This document shows positions 1 to 8,107 of a stretch of 47,176 nucleotides of DNA, one piece after another. The notes beneath the pieces were generated by a model. It was not told where the DNA came from. It ran no database searches and saw nothing but the letters and a program-made list of their open reading frames with translations. The stretch comes from Paenibacillus sp. MZ04-78.2. Lineage in GTDB: Bacteria > Bacillota > Bacilli > Paenibacillales > NBRC-103111. The first letter of the stretch is position 1; every line of letters begins with the position of its first letter. Made by a program: the position numbers and the translations under genes. The stretch covers positions 1-47,176 of the forward strand of contig NZ_JANAVJ010000039.1 of the NCBI RefSeq assembly GCF_024213375.1. The letters run 5' to 3'.

Positions 1-74
1 AAGTGGCCAAACGCAGCAGACTGTAAATCTGTTCTCTGACGAGTTCGGTGGTTCGAATCCATCAGCCTCCACCA
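1..74 (+). tRNA. tRNA-Tyr (GTA), 5' end cut by window
   Basis: This is the 3' part of a class II tRNA. The anticodon stem-loop reads CTGTAAA with anticodon GTA, followed by a long variable arm, a TTCGAATCC T-loop and an encoded CCA at the end. The first acceptor and D-arm bases lie before the window. It sits 11 bases upstream of tRNA-Lys, so both probably belong to one tRNA transcript. Confidence 0.95.
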
Positions 75-85
75 GTTATTCTCTC

Positions 86-161
86 GAGCCATTAGCTCAG
101 TTGGTAGAGCACCTGACTTTTAATCAGGGTGTCGTAGGTTCGAGTCCTACATGGCTCACCA
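86..161 (+). tRNA. tRNA-Lys (TTT)
   Basis: A complete tRNA cloverleaf: acceptor GAGCCAT pairs with ATGGCTC, the anticodon loop ACTTTTAA carries anticodon TTT, the T-loop is GGTTCGAGTCC, and the CCA end is encoded. It is the last gene of the tRNA cluster and is followed 15 bases later by a terminator. Confidence 0.97.
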
Positions 162-175
162 TTTAGGTGAAAAGT

Positions 176-201
176 AAAGAGACCCCTTGAGGTCTCTTTT
201 T
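176..201 (+). terminator. Rho-independent terminator of tRNA cluster
   Basis: Stem AAAGAGACC / GGTCTCTTT with a six-base loop, running into a T tract. It closes the tRNA-Tyr/tRNA-Lys transcript and faces the converging minus-strand gene. Confidence 0.85.
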
Positions 202-224
202 GCATTGTACTTACTTATTTTACT

Positions 225-523
225 TCATGATTGAAGTTTGTCGCGGACGGAGCGAAGCTTCTGGTCCATTGAAGCGTTTTTGTCTCGGCGGTCATCGATT
301 TTGATCGATGTGGATACGCGTTTGGCTCCATGCTGGAACGGGGCTTCGTGCAACCGCTGAAGCACTTGAAATAAATCTGATAATTCTCCTTCGATGATGG
401 TGCTCATCGGCATTGAATCGGTTCCGGGGCTTGTTCCAGCAGGCGGTGAAGATCGGCAACATATCCGCTTAAGCTGGTCGTTTCGGTTCCGATGGGAATG
501 ACGGTCACTTCGACTATAGCCAA
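225..523 (-). pseudogene. Broken thiamine-binding (MTH1187/YqgV family) gene
   Basis: The family (PF01910, UPF0045) is a small cytosolic ferredoxin-like protein of about 100 residues, thought to bind thiamine-related ligands. Reading minus from a TTG at 523 with an AGGAGGG site 7 bases upstream gives a good N-terminal half (AIVEVTVIPIGTETTS, then YVADLHRLLEQ). This frame stops just after IQCR. The C-terminal half, MPMSTIIEGELSDLF to DDRRDKNASMDQKL, continues in another frame from 413. Relatives read roughly IQYxLTPMSTIIEGEL at the junction, so about 10 bases appear to be missing near 413-420. The C-terminal frame alone has no ribosome site and lacks half the fold, so I call a pseudogene rather than a 62-residue gene. 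Family assignment is from remembered sequence pattern. Confidence 0.8.
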
Positions 524-546
524 CGGTTCTCCCTCCTTCTAACTTG

Positions 547-570
547 TAAACACGGCATGTGTTTATTTTA
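547..570. terminator. Weak hairpin between convergent units
   Basis: TAAACAC / GTGTTTA with a five-base loop, followed on the plus strand by TTTTA. It lies after the GMC gene stop on the minus strand, where the T tract is poor, so it is at best a weak terminator. Confidence 0.3.
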
Positions 571-594
571 CAGTAAAGGATGGGCAGGGTATAG

Positions 595-2169
595 TCACAA
601 CTCCATTCGCTTCATAGTCGCCTTGATATAATCGGCAGTTCGGGCCGCTAGCGCCATCACCGTATTGGTCGGATTGCCGCCTCCGGACGTTACGAAAATA
701 CTGGCATCGCATATGAATAGGTTCGGAATATCGTGCGTTTGCCCGTAAGAGTTCACGACGGACGTATCGGGATCGTTGCCCATACGGCAGCCTCCCATCA
801 AATGGGCGGTATCGGGTACGACGAATTCGGGCTTGCCTCCTGCGGCGCTTAAAATTTCGCTCATCGTTCCGATCGCGTGCCGGATAAGCCGATCGTCGTT
901 TTCTCCATAGCTGAAAGTGACTTTCGCGCGAGGCATGCCGAAAGTATCCTTTTCATCGCTCAAGGTAACGGCGTTGTCCGGATTCGGAAGCACTTCCCCG
1001 ACCAACGTGACTCGCCCGTAGTAATTGTAGTCGAGTACCGTTTCCCGCAAACGTGTCCCCCAAACCGGACCATTTTTACCCGATTGGGTAATCCCGCTGG
1101 CAAAGCTCACGGGCCGGACCCCATGGGCGTGCAGCGTATAGCCACGGGCAAAATCGCGTTCAGGGGAAGTGGTGTAAAAGTCCTGCGTCGTTGCAAGCAC
1201 CGGGGTTCCTTTATATAGGCGGACCTCCTCTTCAAATCGCGCATAGACATCGTGACTGCTGTGAGTCATGAATGCTTTCCCAACCCATCCGCTTCTGTTG
1301 GCAAGGCCGTTCGGAAACCGGTTGTTGGCTGAATTCAGGAGCAGCCTCGGAGTCTCTACGACATAGGCGGACAAAATGACCAACCGCGCCCGCTGCTCAT
1401 AGGTCACATCGTTATGAACAAACGTCACTCCCGTGGCCCGGCCGCTGGCGTCCGTATTTACTTGGGTAACCCTGCAATCGGCTAGCAATTCCGCACCGGC
1501 TTCAATCGCTTTGGGAATATGGACGATCAGGGTGCTAAACTTGGCGTTCGGCATACAGCCTTGGTTGCAAAACCCGCGGTTGATGCAAGGCGGGCGGCCT
1601 TCGAAGGGCGCGGACAAAATGGCAAGCGGACTGACGACCCAGCGAATGCCGAGCTTTTCGCAGCCTCTGGCAAATACCTGCGCGTTCGGGCTGATCGGGT
1701 CGCGTTCGGGATAAGGATAGGGGCCGTGAAACTCGCCCCATGGGAAATCTTTTGGACCCGAGACGGCGATCTCCTTTTCGATCTTGGTATAGTAAGGCTC
1801 AAGATCGGAATAACTGATCGGCCAATCCTCTCCGACGCCGTCGAGCGTTTTGGTTCGAAAATCGCTTTCATGAAAACGCAAAAAGACTCCGGTAAAATGC
1901 GTTGTTCCCCCGCCAACCCCCCAGCCGGAATTGTTATGGCCCATTTGCAGCGGGTCATGACCATCCACGATACGTGCCTCCTGCCAACCCAAACTCTGCA
2001 TAGATAGCTCATCGCTGGCAAAATCGTGCTGCGGGTCCCGAAACGGTCCGGCTTCCAGCACGACAACGCTCATACCGGCTTCGCTCAGCTCTTTGGCCAG
2101 CACACCGCCGGCAGCCCCGGCTCCAACAATGACGGCATCGACCGTCTCGCCCTCATATTTACGCTTCAT
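595..2169 (-). CDS. GMC-family FAD dehydrogenase (gluconate 2-dehydrogenase-like large subunit)
   Basis: A 524-residue glucose-methanol-choline flavoprotein predicted to oxidise an alcohol, sugar or sugar acid. The N-terminal FAD-binding Rossmann motif VIVGAGAAGGVLAKELSEAG is at residues 13-32, and the GMC C-terminal block follows (DTAHLMGGCRMG, then NLFICDASIF and GGGNPTNTVMALAAR). A cysteine-rich stretch CINRGFCNQGCMPNAKF is typical of the gluconate-dehydrogenase branch. I start at the ATG at 2169 because an upstream ATG would add 20 unrelated residues. This start overlaps the stop of the upstream small-subunit gene by 11 bases, indicating translational coupling. There is no signal peptide and no haem motif. 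It is the last gene of a minus-strand operon with larA-like, membrane and small-subunit genes. The substrate is unknown. Confidence 0.88.
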   Translation of the reverse strand: MKRKYEGETVDAVIVGAGAAGGVLAKELSEAGMSVVVLEAGPFRDPQHDFASDELSMQSLGWQEARIVDGHDPLQMGHNNSGWGVGGGTTHFTGVFLRFHESDFRTKTLDGVGEDWPISYSDLEPYYTKIEKEIAVSGPKDFPWGEFHGPYPYPERDPISPNAQVFARGCEKLGIRWVVSPLAILSAPFEGRPPCINRGFCNQGCMPNAKFSTLIVHIPKAIEAGAELLADCRVTQVNTDASGRATGVTFVHNDVTYEQRARLVILSAYVVETPRLLLNSANNRFPNGLANRSGWVGKAFMTHSSHDVYARFEEEVRLYKGTPVLATTQDFYTTSPERDFARGYTLHAHGVRPVSFASGITQSGKNGPVWGTRLRETVLDYNYYGRVTLVGEVLPNPDNAVTLSDEKDTFGMPRAKVTFSYGENDDRLIRHAIGTMSEILSAAGGKPEFVVPDTAHLMGGCRMGNDPDTSVVNSYGQTHDIPNLFICDASIFVTSGGGNPTNTVMALAARTADYIKATMKRMEL

Positions 2170-2767
2170 GCTGTTTTTTCTCCTCCTTAGGCTCCCATGG
2201 ATCAAGCTGCCCCGGATGCATACGTACATAGCCGCGGGGATAAGCGGGACCTCCGTATCCGATCTCCGACCATATTTCAGGATGAGAATAATAAGCCTCG
2301 ACAGTGAGGTTCAGCAATTTCTTGAACAACGCGGCTTGCGGTACGTGCTGCCACACTTCGGGAGGCACCGCTTGATTACGGCTGACATCGAGCATGAGCT
2401 GTTTTTTTCGTTTCGGTTCAAGGTGAAAAAAGCGCTCGGTATGGATCGTTTGACATGCGGTATCCAGGGCATGAAGTCCTTCGCGCACCAGCACGGCCGC
2501 TTCAGGCTCACCGCTTTTACGCTGACTTTCTTGTCCGCCCGCCAGCGTCCGGTCGATATGATCCAATACGAACTGAATGATCTCCGGACGTTCGTCATCG
2601 ACCAAGAGAGAGCACCAGGCCCGCAAATGTTCGGCCTCGACGGTCGTCAGGAACACATAATCGCCGGTAGTGTGCAAACGGGAAAGCACGATTCGCTGGG
2701 TATGATCGTCCCAAGCGTCTTTCTCGTGCATGACATCATAGGAAGGGTACCTTGTGAGCTTTTTCAT
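2159..2767 (-). CDS. Gluconate 2-dehydrogenase subunit 3-like protein
   Basis: A 202-residue protein of the gluconate 2-dehydrogenase subunit 3 family, the small partner of GMC flavoprotein dehydrogenases. The stretch TTGDYVFLTTVEAEHLRAWC and the following helical region match the family pattern as I recall it. Gram-negative members carry a Tat signal; none is visible here, so the complex probably stays on the cytoplasmic side. The ATG at 2767 has a TGGAGGT site about 7 bases upstream; an upstream in-frame ATG is less well placed. It lies 4 bases after the membrane-protein gene and overlaps the GMC gene by 11 bases, so the three are almost certainly cotranslated. Confidence 0.78.
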   Translation of the reverse strand: MKKLTRYPSYDVMHEKDAWDDHTQRIVLSRLHTTGDYVFLTTVEAEHLRAWCSLLVDDERPEIIQFVLDHIDRTLAGGQESQRKSGEPEAAVLVREGLHALDTACQTIHTERFFHLEPKRKKQLMLDVSRNQAVPPEVWQHVPQAALFKKLLNLTVEAYYSHPEIWSEIGYGGPAYPRGYVRMHPGQLDPWEPKEEKKQHEA

Positions 2768-2771
2768 CGTT

Positions 2772-3164
2772 TTACCTCCAATAATAGGCGAGAAGTCCAA
2801 GGACGCTCAACGCGCTGAACAAGACCGGAAGCACAACAGGAGGACCGACAAGAAAGTTTCGCATCGTATAGCCGCCGACGCGAACGCCTACCCCATGGAA
2901 ATGAAAGTAAAACCCGATGCCGCCTGCAACAACACCGAACCACATAAGATAGGAAAAAAGGTAAAGCAGCCAATCCAGCCGATAATAGGCAAGCGTTACG
3001 GCAAGCAGGCTGAATATAGGGGCAGAGACGACGGGAACCCACATGGCTTTATGGTGAAAGTTTTGACGGTAATGTGAGATGGTTACTTGTATCCAAATGG
3101 CAAAGAAAGCGACGCCTACGAACAAAAAGACGACGCGTGCCAAGGGCCAACCGATCCAGTTCAT
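2772..3164 (-). CDS. Small four-helix membrane protein of the dehydrogenase operon
   Basis: A 130-residue protein that is almost entirely hydrophobic. Four likely membrane segments are near residues 8-28, 42-60, 64-90 and 104-128, joined by short polar loops with several histidines (YFHFHGVG). I do not recognise a named family. It lies 21 bases after the racemase gene and 4 bases before the small-subunit gene. From its position I infer a membrane anchor or quinone-side partner for the GMC dehydrogenase, taking the place of the cytochrome c subunit found in Gram-negative gluconate dehydrogenases; no CxxCH haem motif is present. Alternatively it could be a transporter accessory protein. Confidence 0.7.
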   Translation of the reverse strand: MNWIGWPLARVVFLFVGVAFFAIWIQVTISHYRQNFHHKAMWVPVVSAPIFSLLAVTLAYYRLDWLLYLFSYLMWFGVVAGGIGFYFHFHGVGVRVGGYTMRNFLVGPPVVLPVLFSALSVLGLLAYYWR

Positions 3165-3185
3165 ACGAATCTTCCTCCGTTCCTG

Positions 3186-4469
3186 TTAGCGATGATGCCG
3201 CGGATAGGTTAGTGAGCCGAACGGCATGAGAGCCAGCTTCGTACCGGGGTCTTGCAGCAGAGCTTGGGTCGTCGCACTCAAATCATCGGCTGGATAAAAG
3301 CCTAGCAATTCAACCAAGTGACGAGGCAATGAGGAACGGACAAACACCCGGGCGCGGCGCAGCACTTCTTCCACATGCAAGATTTTGTGGGCACCGAGGA
3401 CGAATCGTTCACGCAGCTTGTCCGTCATCTTTCGGCGATCGCCCATCGTTTCGATCCAATGCTGAAATAAGCCGTTTCCCATCCCTTCGGGACACTCCGC
3501 CACAAGAAGCAGGGAGCCTCCCGGCTTTACGAAAGCGGCGGCATTGCGGAGCGCTTTTAAGGCTTGATACATTTGTAAATCTTTCGGAGCTCCTCCGGCC
3601 GATACGACGACGACATCGTACAACTCGGTTACCTGCCGAGTAAACCAGCGGGCGGCAAATTCGGTTCCTATCTTATGAGCTTCCGCGGTATGTCCGGCTA
3701 CGGCTTTCAGCACATGACGATCGTGGTCGACGATCACATTAAGCAGGAAATGGATAGGGACGAACCGCTCGGCTTCCTCTAAATCGAGGTGCAGCGGATT
3801 ATACGGGTCGCCGGGAACGGCCGTGTACGTTAACGACAACGCATGATGGAATTCAATGGTGCGCTTGGATGCTACCCCGGGGACGAGCGCTTTGACGCCT
3901 CCGGAAATGCCCACCATCGCATGAGGCTCGATATTGCCCGTCGCAATGCGCAGCGGCGTCTCGGCGACCATGCGATTGATCTCGACCGGGGTGCCGAGCG
4001 ACGTTGTCCCCATATAAACACAATCTTCCGATGCGGCGGAATGATTATGCACGCGGACTCTCGCGTAAATTTCGGCGCCGACCAGCCGCTTCAGTTCATC
4101 GGGCGTGTGCTTACGATGGGCGCCCAGCGCCACGACAATATCGACCTGATCGTCACGAAGGCCAGTCGCGTTCAGCTCTTCCAGCAGCGGAGGCAAAAGC
4201 AGCCTGGTAGGGCACAAACGGGTACCGTCGCTGATCAGAATGACGGCCCGGCTTGTCCCCTTGGCAAGCTCACGGAGTCTCTTGCTTCCTATAGGCGACG
4301 CCAATGCTTCGCAAATCCGGTTTCTGGACCATTCGGGAGATGTCTCTAAAGCTTCGAGCCCGTACGTCAATGTATCGTACGTCTTGCCCGAAGGCAGTTC
4401 CAGCGGGATAGTGGTGCAGCCATAACGCAGCTCGAGAATGGTACAATCCTCCTTCTCTTTGCAAATCAA
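3186..4469 (-). CDS. LarA-family nickel-dependent 2-hydroxyacid racemase
   Basis: A 427-residue member of the lactate racemase (LarA) family, cytosolic enzymes that racemise or epimerise 2-hydroxyacids with a nickel-pincer nucleotide. Residues equivalent to the L. plantarum active site are at the expected spacing: His118 (GAHRKHTPDEL), His183 (IEPHAM), Lys193 (GGVKALVPG), the cofactor-linking lysine, and His209 (EFHH). No LarB, LarC or LarE cofactor genes are in the window. It is the first gene of a minus-strand operon with a GMC dehydrogenase, so its product may be oxidised by that enzyme. The start is uncertain. The TTG at 4469 lies upstream of a strong AGAAGGAGGA, and the only in-frame codon at normal distance from that site is an ATT at 4439. 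The substrate need not be lactate. Confidence 0.85.
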   Translation of the reverse strand: MICKEKEDCTILELRYGCTTIPLELPSGKTYDTLTYGLEALETSPEWSRNRICEALASPIGSKRLRELAKGTSRAVILISDGTRLCPTRLLLPPLLEELNATGLRDDQVDIVVALGAHRKHTPDELKRLVGAEIYARVRVHNHSAASEDCVYMGTTSLGTPVEINRMVAETPLRIATGNIEPHAMVGISGGVKALVPGVASKRTIEFHHALSLTYTAVPGDPYNPLHLDLEEAERFVPIHFLLNVIVDHDRHVLKAVAGHTAEAHKIGTEFAARWFTRQVTELYDVVVVSAGGAPKDLQMYQALKALRNAAAFVKPGGSLLLVAECPEGMGNGLFQHWIETMGDRRKMTDKLRERFVLGAHKILHVEEVLRRARVFVRSSLPRHLVELLGFYPADDLSATTQALLQDPGTKLALMPFGSLTYPRHHR

Positions 4470-4655
4470 GAATGGATGACGATGGAAAATATATATTTAG
4501 TATTACCGTATCTTAAGCTCTTATCCGCAGCTAAAAACGCGATTAATGATTTACGTCCTTAAGGCAGTTCCTTCTTGCGGTTCCTGGGCCTGATTGTGTT
4601 ACAATGGATTGTACCTAGTTATTTTGAATAAAGATATAAGGTTGGGAGCGAGGAG
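4470..4655. promoter_or_regulatory. Divergent intergenic region of larA-like operon and PucR-type regulator
   Basis: 186 bases separate the divergent genes and must hold both promoters. A TACAAT at 4600-4605 could be the -10 of the regulator gene, but the best upstream hexamer (TTGCGG) is 19 bases away. The larA side is AT-rich (AATATATATTTAG). No convincing operator palindrome was found. Divergence suggests that the regulator controls the operon. Confidence 0.35.
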
Positions 4656-5771
4656 ATGGATTGGGAACAAGTGAGGGAGCAGCTTGAAGCCATACTGAAT
4701 ACTCCGGTTCAAACCACCAGATGGGCCTGGGAAGCGTGGCGGCGCGAAGTAAAGAAGCATAAAGCAGAGCCGGGGTCCGAAGGCGGAAGCTTGATCAAAG
4801 AGGGCAGGCTTCTTTTTTTGGCGCAAAAAGAAGAGCAGGATGCGCTGCTTCTGAGCATACAAGCAGATGCCGTATCCCCTGTGGAGCGGCGTCTCGTGGA
4901 GCTTACGCTGGAAAGCCGCAAAACGCAGGATAAAAAGTCTCCGGCGCTCGTCAACGAGGAGGAACGCAAAGCAGGGATGGTGCGCGATTGGCTTCGCACA
5001 CAGCAGGAGCTTGGCTTGGCGCAGGCCGAGATGCCCGATTCCCTGGTATCGCAGTTGTCGCTCTACTCCAAAAAAATTCCGTTACTGTTGTATGGGGACT
5101 ACACCACCTCGCGGCGGGCGCACGACCGGGAGCTGAAGAAGCTGCTGGAATCGTTCTTCGATGCGGATATGACCCTGATTCCTCTGACGGATAAGGAATG
5201 GCTCATTCTCGGCTCGGAGAAAATATTGTCGATAGTCTCTGGCGACGATAAGGAAGACTCGGATGGCGAAACGCTGGAAGACCGGCTTGCGGCCATCGGC
5301 TACGGCTTGCACGAAATGCTTGAGAATGAATGGGTAGGCGAATGCCATCTGGCCATCCACTACCCGATCATGCCGGCCCAATCGTTATATGCCGCAGTGC
5401 TTCAGCTCGGGGAGACGATGATGCTGGGACGCACATATCACGTGGGCAGCAATATGCATATGCCATGGGAGCTCCAACTGGAAAGGCTGGTGCATTTGGT
5501 GCCGGAAGCGGAGAAGGCTAGCTTTCTCGAGAACGTGGTAAAACGGCTCGATGTGGCGTTCGATGCGGAGACGATGACGACGCTCGAACAGTTTTTCCAG
5601 CTGGACTGCAACGTCAGCGAGACGGCCAAGAAGCTGTATATTCACCGCAATACGCTGTTGTACCGCTTGGACAAATTCAAGCAGGAGACGGGATTGGACG
5701 TACGGACGTTCAACAACGCCGTGCTTGTGAAGATTGCCATGCTATTGTACAAAGTAACGAAAAGGAAGTAA
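4656..5771 (+). CDS. PucR/CdaR-type transcriptional regulator
   Basis: A 371-residue protein with a C-terminal helix-turn-helix of the HTH_30 type: residues about 318-365, including NVSETAKKLYIHRNTLLYRL, typical of PucR/CdaR regulators. The N-terminal and middle parts (about 1-300) contain charged helices and a likely ligand or GGDEF-like region (LAAIGYGLHEML, then GECHLAIHYPI), but I cannot name a sensor domain. The start ATG overlaps AGGAG closely, with GGGAG a few bases further upstream. It is divergent from the larA/GMC operon and is followed by an orphan sugar-ABC ATPase. A role in controlling the divergent operon is inferred from position only. Confidence 0.75.
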   Translation: MDWEQVREQLEAILNTPVQTTRWAWEAWRREVKKHKAEPGSEGGSLIKEGRLLFLAQKEEQDALLLSIQADAVSPVERRLVELTLESRKTQDKKSPALVNEEERKAGMVRDWLRTQQELGLAQAEMPDSLVSQLSLYSKKIPLLLYGDYTTSRRAHDRELKKLLESFFDADMTLIPLTDKEWLILGSEKILSIVSGDDKEDSDGETLEDRLAAIGYGLHEMLENEWVGECHLAIHYPIMPAQSLYAAVLQLGETMMLGRTYHVGSNMHMPWELQLERLVHLVPEAEKASFLENVVKRLDVAFDAETMTTLEQFFQLDCNVSETAKKLYIHRNTLLYRLDKFKQETGLDVRTFNNAVLVKIAMLLYKVTKRK

Positions 5772-5864
5772 TTTTTTTGTGAAGATTGTGCATAGTCATG
5801 ATACGCCTTGTTACGGTATGATTTAAACAATGAACACGATACTAATTCGTAGGGGGAAACAATC

Positions 5865-6989
5865 ATGGCAGGTGTACGTTTGAACCACATCGTCAAAAGA
5901 TATCCGGGTGCAGAAGAAGCAACGGTAAAAGACTTCCATCTTGATATTCAGGACAAGGAATTTCTGGTTCTGGTAGGCGCTTCCGGTTGCGGTAAATCCA
6001 CGACGCTGCGGATGATCGCCGGGTTGGAGGAAATTACGGAAGGCGAACTGTATATCGGCGACCGTCTCGTGAACGACGTCGCTCCGAAAGACCGTGATAT
6101 TGCGATGGTATTCCAATCCTACGCTTTGTATCCCCACATGAACGTATATCAAAACATGGCATTCGGCTTGAAGCTGCGTAAATTCAAAAAAACCGACATC
6201 GACGCTCGCGTGCGCGAAGCGGCCAAAATTCTCGATATTGAGCACTTGCTCGACCGTAAGCCGAAGGCGCTCTCCGGCGGTCAGCGTCAGCGCGTTGCCT
6301 TGGGCCGGGCAATTGTCCGTGAGCCGCAAGTGTTCCTGATGGACGAACCGCTGTCCAACTTGGACGCAAAGCTGCGCGTACAAATGCGCGCCGAAATTAC
6401 GAAGCTCGTAAAACGTCTCGAAACGACAACCATCTACGTAACGCATGACCAAACGGAAGCGATGACGATGGGCGACCGGATCGTCGTTATGGATAAAGGC
6501 ATCATTCAACAAGCGGCATCTCCGGAGGACATCTACAACTATCCGGTGAACATGTTCGTAGCGGGCTTTATTGGTTCCCCGTCCATGAACTTCCTGCATG
6601 GCGCATTCGCTGAGCAAGGCGGCAGCTTGTACTTTAAAGCATCGGGCTTTAATGTCGAAGTACCGGAAGGCAAAGCCAAAATTCTCCGCGAGAAGGGCTA
6701 TGCCAGCAAGGAAGTCGTGCTGGGCGTACGTCCGGAAGATTTCCACGAAGAAGCGATCTTTATGGAAGCTTCTCCGAACACGATCATCAACGCTCATATC
6801 GAAGTAGCGGAGAACCTTGGTCATGAAATGCTCTTGCACCTCAGCGGAATCGGCAGCCAAATCGCCGTGGTTCGTGTAGACGGCCGCTCGAACGCCAAAG
6901 AAGGCTCCAGCATAAAGCTTGCTGTGGATATGAACAAAGTTCACTTCTTCGATAAAGAAACGACGAATTCCATTTTGCTGAACGCTTAA
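5865..6989 (+). CDS. ugpC: Carbohydrate ABC transporter ATPase, UgpC/MsmX type
   Basis: A 374-residue ATP-hydrolysing subunit of CUT1 sugar importers. Walker A GASGCGKST is near residue 37, the signature LSGGQRQRVALGRA near 135, Walker B VFLMDEPLSNLD near 155, the switch histidine THDQTEAMTM near 190, and a TOBE-type C-terminal domain (GVRPEDFHEEA) follows. No permease or binding-protein genes are adjacent, which fits the MsmX situation in Bacillus where one ATPase energises many sugar transporters. The start ATG has a GGGGGAAAC site about 8 bases upstream. A terminator follows, so it is a single-gene unit. MsmX would be an equally valid name. Confidence 0.92.
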   Translation: MAGVRLNHIVKRYPGAEEATVKDFHLDIQDKEFLVLVGASGCGKSTTLRMIAGLEEITEGELYIGDRLVNDVAPKDRDIAMVFQSYALYPHMNVYQNMAFGLKLRKFKKTDIDARVREAAKILDIEHLLDRKPKALSGGQRQRVALGRAIVREPQVFLMDEPLSNLDAKLRVQMRAEITKLVKRLETTTIYVTHDQTEAMTMGDRIVVMDKGIIQQAASPEDIYNYPVNMFVAGFIGSPSMNFLHGAFAEQGGSLYFKASGFNVEVPEGKAKILREKGYASKEVVLGVRPEDFHEEAIFMEASPNTIINAHIEVAENLGHEMLLHLSGIGSQIAVVRVDGRSNAKEGSSIKLAVDMNKVHFFDKETTNSILLNA

Positions 6990-7006
6990 CGCGTATCAAA
7001 CGGAAT

Positions 7007-7038
7007 AAAAGGTCAGTCCTGACGGGCTGGCCTTTTTT
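7007..7038 (+). terminator. Terminator of ugpC
   Basis: AAAGGTCAGTCC pairs, with G-T wobbles, with GGGCTGGCCTTT across a short TGAC loop and runs into six T residues, 17 bases after the ugpC stop. Confidence 0.85.
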
Positions 7039-7152
7039 GCTGCGGTTGGCATTGGAAGAGAAATCGCGATATGCTAGGCGTAGCCTCTATGAATGAAGGG
7101 TTCGTCCGAACAGCGCAACTGGCTGTACGGAGAACTGGGGAGTGGGGATTTC

Positions 7153-8049
7153 ATGAGTATCGAGCAATTAAAAGTGTTTGTGACGGTAGCGGAGCTGCAG
7201 CATTTCTCACGTGCCGCAGAGCTGCTGCATTTGTCTCAGCCGGGAGTCAGCATGCATATCCGCAGCTTGGAAAACGAGTTCGGGACGAAGCTGCTGCATC
7301 GTTCGTCGAAGCGGGTGAAGCTGACGGAGGCAGGGGAAATCTTGTATCGTCAAGCGAAGGCGATACTGCTGCAATACGAGACGGCGAAGCATGAGATCGA
7401 GAGGCTGAACCAAGTCGTCTCCGGCAGTTTGAGCGTCGGGGCAAGCTTTACGATCGGCGAGTTTCTTTTGCCCAAGCTGCTGGCGAGCTATGCACGGCTG
7501 TATCCGGGGGTGGAGGTACAGGTCACCGTCGGTAATACGGATGAAATCGAGCGGCTTGTGCAGGCGCACGAGTTGGAGGTCGGGCTGGTCGAAGGAGAGC
7601 TGCAGCGGCCGGGGATTCGTTCGGAGACGTTCATGGAGGACGAAATGATCGTGGCCGTTCCGGCGGGACATCCGCTTGCGGCTTACCGGGAAGTGATGCC
7701 GGAGGCTTTGCAGGATCAAGTCTGGATTTTCCGCGAGGTCGGCTCCGGTACCCGGGCCTACAGCGACCGGCTGATCCGCGAGTGGGGACTGCGGGTGCAG
7801 CGGGCTTACGTGCTGAGCAGCACGCAAGGCGTCAAGGAGACGGTTGCTGCGGGACTGGGCATTGCCGTATTGTCGCGCTGGACTGTAGGACGAATGGTTG
7901 CGACGGAGGAACTGAAGGAGCTGCGAATTAGCGGCCAGCGGCTGACCCGTTTGTTGTCGCTGATTCAGGGCGAGGAGCGGGCGGGGACGCTTGCGCTGGA
8001 CCGGTTCGTCCAGCAGGTGAGAGGGCTTCGCACGGCCTCTTCCGGTTGA
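7153..8049 (+). CDS. LysR-family transcriptional regulator
   Basis: A 298-residue LysR regulator. The N-terminal winged helix MSIEQLKVFVTVAELQHFSR, then AAELLHLSQPGVSMHIRSLE, is textbook, and the rest is a periplasmic-binding-protein-like effector domain (GTRAYSDRLI, GLGIAVLS). It resembles the CysL/YeiE branch, but the ligand cannot be read from sequence. I choose the ATG at 7153, where the family's conserved N-terminus begins and GGGGAGTGGGG precedes it; an upstream ATG at 7093 would add 20 unrelated residues. It lies between ugpC and hprK and probably has its own promoter. Confidence 0.88.
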   Translation: MSIEQLKVFVTVAELQHFSRAAELLHLSQPGVSMHIRSLENEFGTKLLHRSSKRVKLTEAGEILYRQAKAILLQYETAKHEIERLNQVVSGSLSVGASFTIGEFLLPKLLASYARLYPGVEVQVTVGNTDEIERLVQAHELEVGLVEGELQRPGIRSETFMEDEMIVAVPAGHPLAAYREVMPEALQDQVWIFREVGSGTRAYSDRLIREWGLRVQRAYVLSSTQGVKETVAAGLGIAVLSRWTVGRMVATEELKELRISGQRLTRLLSLIQGEERAGTLALDRFVQQVRGLRTASSG

Positions 8050-8107
8050 TTTATGCGGCTGATTCCTTTAGGATGAGGATATTGGGATAAAAAGGAGAAA
8101 GATCACG

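Noticed and set aside
225..413. A separate 62-residue protein
   Set aside because: It is the C-terminal half of a broken thiamine-binding-family gene whose N-terminal half, start codon and ribosome site lie upstream in another frame.
5823..6944. Long minus-strand open frame opposite ugpC
   Set aside because: It is rich in His, Arg, Phe and Val as expected from the complement of a codon-biased gene, and ugpC has clear motifs.
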